A DNA stretch of 5,259 nucleotides from assembly GCA_030642025.1 (NCBI GenBank), contig DAOWOO010000128.1:1-5259 (forward strand). The letters run 5' to 3'. The notes under the pieces were generated by a model. The model worked only from the letters and a program-made list of their open reading frames with translations. It was not told the DNA's origin and ran no database searches. The stretch's first letter is position 1. Every line of letters starts with the position of its first letter. Position numbers and translations under genes: made by a program. The DNA comes from Candidatus Zixiibacteriota bacterium. GTDB lineage: Bacteria > Zixibacteria > MSB-5A5 > GN15 > PGXB01. Positions 1 through 5,259 of this stretch are shown in pieces.

Positions 1-257
1 AATCGTTTGGCGACAAGAAAATCAATCTGGCTGAAAATCTCATCCGCCGAAAGTTTCCCCTTGTAATCCGCCCCGGCGTCGCAGAACGGACAGCGCACCG
101 GGCATCCATACAGGGTCGAGACGATAATAACCCACCTTTTTTCTCTCGTAAGGGGCGGCTGGACCGATTCCATAAACTCATAAGCCCGGCCGTCACCCGA
201 CTCGGCGACATATACCATAGCCAGGTCATCCCGACCGGTGTAACCCGTTACTTTCAT
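1..257 (-). CDS. RlmN/Cfr-like radical SAM protein (N-terminal 85 residues; cut by window edge)
   Basis: This is the 5' part of a radical SAM gene that runs off the left edge; 85 codons are visible from an ATG at 257. The cluster-binding motif CxxxCxxC is seen as GCPVRCPFCDAG, with Cys52, Cys56 and Cys59. It is followed by LSADEIFSQIDFLV, which resembles the (L/S)xxEIxxQI stretch after the cluster motif in RlmN and Cfr, the radical SAM enzymes that methylate adenosine in 23S rRNA. The cluster starts at residue 52, much earlier than the roughly 110-125 usual for RlmN, so the N-terminal accessory domain is short or absent. Substrate cannot be assigned because the C-terminal Cys used by RlmN/Cfr lies outside the window. 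The ATG overlaps the stop of the upstream oxidoreductase gene by 4 bases (ATGA), which implies translational coupling. Confidence is high for radical SAM and moderate for the RlmN/Cfr-like subgroup. Confidence 0.85.
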   Translation of the reverse strand, partial: MKVTGYTGRDDLAMVYVAESGDGRAYEFMESVQPPLTREKRWVIIVSTLYGCPVRCPFCDAGADYKGKLSADEIFSQIDFLVAKR

Positions 258-1144
258 TGGCCGGTTTCCCTTTTCAGTTTCCTGTCAATCCTCATGGCCG
301 CCAGGACTGCATCACCGACCGCAATCGCTGTCTGGCGGAAAATAGATCCTTTGCAGTCGCCAATAAAGTATAACCGGTCATCCTTTTCAAGCTCTGTTTT
401 ATGATGAATCAAATTCTCAGACAAAAAGCCAATACTCGCTTCCCGGCCAACCGCACCCAGAATATAATCGGCGGTCATTTTATGTCCGCTATTGCACTCT
501 ATTTCCAGGCGTTTTCCATCAATCATTGTCACATTGACAATTTCCGTATTATCGAAATACTTAATCCTCGCAGATTGTTTGACTCTGTTATGCAATAAAG
601 CCAGGCATTTTATATGAGCACCGCGGTTGAGTATCGTAACATCATTGGCCTTATGAAGACTCAGGGCATAATCAAAAGCGATATCCCCGGAGCCGATTAT
701 TACTATCGCTTTGTCCTTAATATCAAGCAAAGGGTACACCGTGAACAATATTCTATTTCCTAAACCGGTATAAGGTTTCAGTTCATCAGGAATTTTAGGT
801 ATCGTCCCGGAAGCAATAATGGCAAAACTGGCGTGAACAGTATGATTATCAGTCCGGGCAATGAAGCAGTCATTTTGATAATTAAGCTCTATCACTTCTT
901 CATAAATGGTTTTAACGGAATGCTGTTTGTATTGATCCGTAAACAGCCCGACAAGCTCCCGGCCCGATATCCCTCCGGGAAATCCGGGATAATTTTCGAT
1001 TAAATTGGCGTTTTTCAGTATCCCCCCGAGACTGTCTTTTTCAAAAAGAAGAGGGTTATACCGTTGCCGCTTGAGCTGTATGGCTGCCGCAATCCCTGCC
1101 GGGCCGCCGCCAATTATTATTATATCTTCAGTTCGCATTTTCAT
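254..1144 (-). CDS. Thioredoxin-reductase-like FAD/NAD(P)-dependent oxidoreductase lacking the CxxC motif
   Basis: A 296-residue flavoprotein of the class II pyridine nucleotide-disulfide oxidoreductase fold, close to the usual 300-330 residues. Visible motifs, in order: FAD-binding IIIIGGGPAG (residues 8-17), ENYPGFPGGISG (50-61, typical of TrxR-like proteins), ASGTIPKIP (111-119), the second Rossmann motif IGSGDIAFDYAL for NAD(P) (150-161), and the C-terminal FAD motif YFIGDCKG (259-266) followed by QTAIAVGDAVLAA. Where thioredoxin reductase has CATC just before the NADPH domain, this protein has FTVYP (134-138), so it is not a true thioredoxin reductase. It is closer to ferredoxin/flavodoxin-type reductases of this fold. 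The start at 1144 has AGGGA 4 bases upstream; an ATG at 1138 is a real alternative, with 10-base spacing. The reading frame stays open to a TTG-independent ATG at 1222, but those 26 extra residues look non-coding. It is coupled by ATGA overlap to the radical SAM gene, so an electron-transfer role for that enzyme is inferred. Confidence 0.88.
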   Translation of the reverse strand: MKMRTEDIIIIGGGPAGIAAAIQLKRQRYNPLLFEKDSLGGILKNANLIENYPGFPGGISGRELVGLFTDQYKQHSVKTIYEEVIELNYQNDCFIARTDNHTVHASFAIIASGTIPKIPDELKPYTGLGNRILFTVYPLLDIKDKAIVIIGSGDIAFDYALSLHKANDVTILNRGAHIKCLALLHNRVKQSARIKYFDNTEIVNVTMIDGKRLEIECNSGHKMTADYILGAVGREASIGFLSENLIHHKTELEKDDRLYFIGDCKGSIFRQTAIAVGDAVLAAMRIDRKLKRETGQ

Positions 1145-1290
1145 CGTGTCCCTAAAGTGAATGGAAACTAAGCGACAGATCGAAAGGCCGCAAGCTGTTT
1201 CTTGCGTATTACACAGTTTCAACTTTCAGCTTGTGTCGGTGGCTCTCATTTGGTAATTTTTTTAAAAATCATTACGGGAAAGGAATGAAT
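1145..1290. promoter_or_regulatory. Divergent intergenic region with nested inverted repeats
   Basis: This 146-base spacer must hold promoters for both the leftward oxidoreductase operon and the rightward dipeptidase gene. Seen directly: an inverted repeat CGCAAG (1189-1194) / CTTGCG (1201-1206) with a 6-base loop; a 7-base inverted repeat CAAGCTG (1191-1197) / CAGCTTG (1227-1233); and GAAACT (1164-1169) / AGTTTC (1215-1220) flanking the first. A weak rightward promoter candidate is TTGTGT (1231-1236), 17 bases, TAATTT (1254-1259), each matching only half of the sigma70 consensus. No convincing leftward promoter was found. The regulatory role is inferred from position. Confidence 0.4.
1279..1284 (+). 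promoter_or_regulatory. Ribosome binding site deciding the dipeptidase start
   Basis: AAAGGA ends 6 bases before the ATG at 1291 but directly abuts the in-frame ATG at 1285. The spacing therefore favours 1291 as the start. It also rules out the longer frame from a TTG at 1231, whose extra residues would put polar and aromatic sequence ahead of the signal peptide. Confidence 0.7.
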
Positions 1291-2949
1291 ATGAGAGTCA
1301 ATAATTTTTTTGCAGCCTGTGTGGCCATGTTTATACTTTTTGCTTTCTTGCCGATGGCACAGGCCTGCACCAGTATGCTGGTGACAAAAGGCGCCTCGGT
1401 TGATGGTTCGGTGATGATTACCTACACCTGTGATGGTGAGTTTCACCCGCACATGGAATATCTTCCCGCCGCCGACTATCCGCCCGGTGATTCGCTTAAA
1501 ATTGAAGACTGGCATGGCACTGTTCGCGGCTGGATTAAGCAGGTAGAGCATACATATGCCGTCGTCGAGATGATAAATGAGCATCAATTGGCTATAAGCG
1601 AGACCACTTTCGGCGGCCGGGAGGAACTTCAGAACAAGGAAGGCATGTTAGGTTACTGGGATCTAATGATATTGGCCCTGCAGCGGGCCAAAACCGCCCG
1701 CGAGGCTATCAAAGTAATGACCGAGCTGGTAGCTGAATACGGTTACCGCTCCACCGGCGAGTCGATATCGATTGCCGATACCGAAGAAGCATGGATTCTG
1801 GAAATAATCGGTCCCGGCGACAGCTTAGGGGTTGAAAACAGCCAGGGGGCCGAGTGGGTGGTGGTAAAGGTTCCCGATGGGTACATATCGGCTCATGCCA
1901 ACAAGGCGCGGATAGGCGAGTTTCCATTGGATGACCCCGATAACTGCCTTTATTCCGATAATGTCATCTCCTTTGCTATCGAGAAGGGTTACTATGATCC
2001 TGATTCCGGCGAGCCGTTCAGGTTTTGCGAGGCATACTGCCCGGCCACACCGAGCAATCAGCGGTATGCCGACGCCCGGGTCTGGAGCATTTTCAGGCGG
2101 GCGGCGCCGTCGCTGAATCTGTCATCGGATTATCACCGCGCCGTCGATGGCGCAAAGCCGTATCCGCTCTGGATCAAGCCGGACCAAAAGCTTTCGGTGT
2201 CCGATGTTTTCAGCCTGATGCGCGACCATTACGAAGGAACCGATTATGATATGACAGTCGGAGTCGATGCCGGGCCGTACGGATCGCCATACCGGTGGCG
2301 TCCGATGGACTGGGAAGTTGACAGTATCAAGTATGTCTGGGAGCGGCCGATTTCGACCCAGCAGACCGGCTTTTCTTTTGCATCGCAATCGCGGGGACAC
2401 CTTCCGGATCCAATCGGGGGTTTGTTATGGTACGGCTATGATGACACCTGGTTTACGGTTTATTTCCCGGTGTACTGCGGGATCGATGCTATACCGGAAT
2501 CATACACGGTCGGTTCATTACAGAAATTCTCCTGGAATTCGGCCTGGTGGGTGTTCAACTTTGTCTCAAATATTGCCAATTTGAAATACTCGTACATGAT
2601 AGAGGATATACAAAAAGTCCAGAGCGAGCTGGAAGGCTACTTTCTGGCCCTGCAACCGGCGGTTGAAAAAACAGCGCTGGAACTGTACAAAACCGACCAG
2701 GCTTTAATGACACGCTACCTGACCGATTATACGGTGACCCACGGCGAGATGGTTGTTGACCGCTGGCGGGAGCTGGGGGAATTTCTGCTTGTCAAATATA
2801 ATGACGGCTACGTGAAAAACAGCGAGGGAAAACCAGAAGATAAGGGGTACCCCGAAAGCTGGCTTCGCAAAGTGTTAAAAAACCGCCCGGAGCAGTTCAA
2901 ACTTCCGGTTAAAGAGGATACCATACCAGAGTCGAAGCTGGTGGATTGA
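1291..2949 (+). CDS. Secreted C69-family dipeptidase (PepD-like Ntn hydrolase)
   Basis: A 552-residue cysteine dipeptidase of peptidase family C69, which hydrolyses dipeptides using an N-terminal cysteine nucleophile (Ntn-hydrolase fold). The start has a hydrophobic signal peptide (residues 5-23) ending in AQA before Cys26. Cleavage there would leave CTSMLVTKGAS as the mature N-terminus, with Cys26 as the catalytic residue. The family pattern continues with ASVDGSVMITYTCDGE (35-50) and NEHQLAISETTFGGRE (96-111), matching the conserved E(T)TFGGR block of C69 enzymes. The C-terminal third (about 435-505) is helical and charged, as in longer C69 members; at 552 residues it is longer than the roughly 470 of lactobacillal PepD. 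It should act in the periplasm or outside the cell. A lipoprotein is less likely, because the residues before Cys (M-A-Q-A) do not form a normal lipobox. It is monocistronic by context: a divergent neighbour on the left and a terminator-like structure on the right. Confidence 0.9.
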   Translation: MRVNNFFAACVAMFILFAFLPMAQACTSMLVTKGASVDGSVMITYTCDGEFHPHMEYLPAADYPPGDSLKIEDWHGTVRGWIKQVEHTYAVVEMINEHQLAISETTFGGREELQNKEGMLGYWDLMILALQRAKTAREAIKVMTELVAEYGYRSTGESISIADTEEAWILEIIGPGDSLGVENSQGAEWVVVKVPDGYISAHANKARIGEFPLDDPDNCLYSDNVISFAIEKGYYDPDSGEPFRFCEAYCPATPSNQRYADARVWSIFRRAAPSLNLSSDYHRAVDGAKPYPLWIKPDQKLSVSDVFSLMRDHYEGTDYDMTVGVDAGPYGSPYRWRPMDWEVDSIKYVWERPISTQQTGFSFASQSRGHLPDPIGGLLWYGYDDTWFTVYFPVYCGIDAIPESYTVGSLQKFSWNSAWWVFNFVSNIANLKYSYMIEDIQKVQSELEGYFLALQPAVEKTALELYKTDQALMTRYLTDYTVTHGEMVVDRWRELGEFLLVKYNDGYVKNSEGKPEDKGYPESWLRKVLKNRPEQFKLPVKEDTIPESKLVD

Positions 2950-2982
2950 ATTTAAGAGGCGGAATTGTCAAAGCAAGAATAG

Positions 2983-3023
2983 GTCGGGTTTCCGAATTAA
3001 GCGAAGAGAAAGAGAAACCCGAC
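2983..3023 (+). repeat. Perfect 10-bp inverted repeat downstream of the dipeptidase gene
   Basis: GTCGGGTTTC (2983-2992) is exactly complementary to GAAACCCGAC (3014-3023), with a 21-base loop. The right arm can instead pair with a third copy, GTCGGGTTT, at 3047-3055. It starts 33 bases after the dipeptidase stop and has no U-tract of its own, so by itself it is not a classical terminator. Confidence 0.75.
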
Positions 3024-3058
3024 ATTAATGATGAATAGAGACAATTGTCGGGTTTTTC
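3012..3058 (+). terminator. Probable rho-independent terminator of the dipeptidase gene
   Basis: Bases 3012-3024 pair with 3046-3058 through a 13-bp stem containing one G-U pair, centred on AAACCCGAC / GTCGGGTTT. The loop is 21 bases (3025-3045). The 3' arm ends in a T5 run (3053-3057), though this run is largely inside the stem, so termination efficiency is uncertain. Its position, about 60-110 bases after the dipeptidase stop and before a co-oriented gene, fits a terminator. Its 5' arm is shared with the inverted repeat just upstream. Confidence 0.55.
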
Positions 3059-3063
3059 GTTCC

Positions 3064-3082
3064 ATCCCGCCTTTGGCGGGAT
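3064..3082. repeat. Tight GC-rich hairpin (8-bp stem, 3-base loop)
   Basis: ATCCCGCC (3064-3071), TTT, GGCGGGAT (3075-3082): a perfect stem with a minimal loop, followed by only a short TTT. It could be a back-up terminator or one copy of a dispersed palindromic intergenic element. No second copy lies in this window, so the repeat nature is untested. Confidence 0.5.
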
Positions 3083-3141
3083 TTCACTCAGGACCCGATC
3101 TTGTATAGCTGATAGCTAAGAAAAGATTCTCCCTGACCGAT

Positions 3142-3153
3142 ATTTAATTAAAT
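3142..3153. promoter_or_regulatory. AT-only 12-bp palindrome upstream of the ParB-fold gene
   Basis: ATTTAATTAAAT is a perfect palindrome 48 bases ahead of the GTG start. Just downstream, TATATT (3165-3170) could act as a -10 element; the matching -35 (around TTTAAT, 3143-3148) is poor and falls inside the palindrome. This would suit an operator overlapping a promoter for the two-gene operon. AT-rich palindromes arise by chance easily, so support is weak. A smaller inverted repeat, TAGCT/AGCTA, sits at 3106-3118. Confidence 0.25.
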
Positions 3154-3201
3154 GGTCATTAGCATATATTTTGAACCCCAACGGGTCGGGCGATAAAAAG
3201 A

Positions 3202-4092
3202 GTGACAAAGCGAAACGCCTACAACAACGACCTCAAAATCGGCGAACTGCCCGATCTTCGAGTGCTGGCCATCGATATACTTCTTTTCCACGAACAGCCC
3301 GACACCAACCGCAGGGCGAAACTGGCCGAACGGTTTTTCAAGGAAGGGATATTGAAAAATCCGCCGATTGTCGCCGAGACGCCGGAGGATGAGTTTATTA
3401 TTCTCGATGGCGCCAATCGTATCACCGCCCTTACCGAGCACGGGATTCCGCATGTAGTGGTACAGGTAGTCAATATCAACGACGAAAAACTTTATCTTGA
3501 CAGCTGGCATCATGCTGTCGAAAAATACGACAGCGACTATTTCTGCGAAAAAATCGAGCAGATTGACGGTCTGAAATTATTCGACCACTCGGCTGATATC
3601 ACCCATGAAACAGTTATGCCGAACTCAGCCAACCCGGCGACGATAAAAGACAACCACCAGATATGCACGCTGATATTTCATGACGGACGGCTTTGCACGG
3701 TGGCCTCGGACGGCGACCTGGCCCGGCAGGTGCGGCAATTAAAGGAAATCACCGATCTGTATCTTAATGAGCCGATATCCGACCGGGTCAGCTATGTCAA
3801 CCCGGCACACCTGAACAGGCACTATCCGGCATTCAGGACTCTCTTTACCTTCCGGCGTTTCGACAAGAACGACCTGGCTTCACTTACCCGGCACGGCGAG
3901 AAACTTCCGGCTGGAATTACACGGGTCTTTTTGCCCAAACGGGCGCTGGGGCTGAATGTCCCGCTTTTCTTTTTGAACAAACCGGTATCGCTCGAAGAAA
4001 AAAACAAACAACTCAACAGCATGATACTTGACATGGTTCGCTCCAAATCGATTCGGTTCTACCGCGAACCAACCTTTGCCTTTGATGAATAA
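3202..4092 (+). CDS. ParB/Srx-fold protein, putative SerK/SbnI-like free-serine kinase
   Basis: A 296-residue protein whose first ~110 residues have the ParB N-terminal (sulfiredoxin-like) fold signature: LPDLRVLAIDILLFHEQPD (16-34, with His30-Glu31), R-rich helix, ILKNPPIVAE (50-59), and FIILDGANRITAL (65-77) with Asp69, Gly70 and Arg73 in the DGxxR position, then VVVQVV and LYLDSWHHAVEKY (97-109). No helix-turn-helix DNA-binding domain is seen. The remaining ~185 residues are a different domain ending in a GITRVFLPKRALGLNVPLFFL block (238-258) and RFYREPTFAFDE. This matches the metabolic branch of the superfamily, in which archaeal SerK and staphylococcal SbnI phosphorylate free serine and use a Glu near this position. 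Kinase activity here is inferred. The GTG start is the only good candidate after an in-frame stop at 3172, but its ribosome site is weak (AAAAGA). The next gene, TrpB2-like, begins 34 bases later, so the two are probably one operon. Confidence 0.8.
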   Translation: MTKRNAYNNDLKIGELPDLRVLAIDILLFHEQPDTNRRAKLAERFFKEGILKNPPIVAETPEDEFIILDGANRITALTEHGIPHVVVQVVNINDEKLYLDSWHHAVEKYDSDYFCEKIEQIDGLKLFDHSADITHETVMPNSANPATIKDNHQICTLIFHDGRLCTVASDGDLARQVRQLKEITDLYLNEPISDRVSYVNPAHLNRHYPAFRTLFTFRRFDKNDLASLTRHGEKLPAGITRVFLPKRALGLNVPLFFLNKPVSLEEKNKQLNSMILDMVRSKSIRFYREPTFAFDE

Positions 4093-4113
4093 GAAAATGC
4101 ATAACGCAAATAG

Positions 4114-4119
4114 AGGGAG
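4114..4119 (+). promoter_or_regulatory. Ribosome binding site of the TrpB2-like gene
   Basis: AGGGAG lies 7 bases before the ATG at 4127, a strong and well-spaced site that fixes this start. It contrasts with the weak site of the preceding gene, so the downstream enzyme may be translated more efficiently from the shared message. Confidence 0.7.
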
Positions 4120-4126
4120 AAAAAAT

Positions 4127-5259
<1,133 letters not shown>

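Noticed and set aside
401..598. Plus-strand open frame of 65 codons inside the oxidoreductase gene
   Set aside because: Antisense to the NAD(P)-binding and C-terminal domains; no ribosome site or domain support.
254..1144. Genuine thioredoxin reductase (trxB)
   Set aside because: The redox-active CxxC is missing at the expected place, so only the fold, not the thioredoxin-reducing function, is supported.
1231..1290. Upstream TTG start adding 20 residues to the dipeptidase
   Set aside because: The ribosome site at 1279-1284 and the signal peptide both place the start at 1291.
1246..1587. Minus-strand open frame of 113 codons across the dipeptidase start
   Set aside because: Lies antisense to a clear signal peptide and C69 catalytic region; composition looks like a shadow frame.
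3028..3108. Possible 26-codon leader peptide (ATG ATG AAT ... TAG) before the ParB-fold gene
   Set aside because: No ribosome binding site, no run of Trp or Ser codons, and it reads straight through the terminator and hairpin sequences.
3148..3513. Minus-strand open frame of 121 codons antisense to the ParB-fold gene
   Set aside because: The plus frame carries recognisable family motifs throughout; the antisense product has none.

Overview
The window reads as bacterial chromosomal DNA of roughly balanced GC content, densely coding, with Shine-Dalgarno-led genes and no sign of mobile elements, tRNA/rRNA genes or CRISPR. A secreted C69-type dipeptidase, a TrpB2-type enzyme and a ParB-fold metabolic protein together would suit an uncultured lineage of the FCB kind (for example Zixibacteria-like). 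That placement is a guess from protein flavour, not something the sequence proves.

Layout. On the minus strand, a thioredoxin-reductase-like FAD/NAD(P) oxidoreductase (254-1144) is followed by an RlmN/Cfr-like radical SAM protein (257 down to 1, cut by the window edge). The two overlap by 4 bases (ATGA), so they are almost certainly one translationally coupled operon. A 146-base divergent intergenic region rich in inverted repeats separates them from a plus-strand gene for an exported C69-family dipeptidase (1291-2949). A 252-base spacer follows, with three mutually complementary segments, a terminator-like hairpin, a second tight GC-rich hairpin and an AT-rich palindrome. Then come a ParB/Srx-fold protein (3202-4092) and, 34 bases later, a TrpB2-type PLP enzyme (4127 to the right edge, cut).

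How the genes may work together. The most interesting pair is the last one. The ParB-fold protein looks like the metabolic branch of that superfamily, which includes the free-serine kinases SerK and SbnI, rather than a chromosome-segregation ParB. TrpB2 enzymes have been reported to use O-phospho-L-serine. A kinase making O-phosphoserine next to a PLP enzyme that consumes it would form a two-step module (serine to O-phosphoserine to tryptophan or a related beta-substituted amino acid). This is inference from neighbourhood and motifs. The left-hand pair suggests a second hypothesis: a flavoprotein lacking the redox CxxC may be the electron donor for the radical SAM enzyme encoded with it. The dipeptidase is a stand-alone exported peptide-degrading enzyme with no evident link to either pair.
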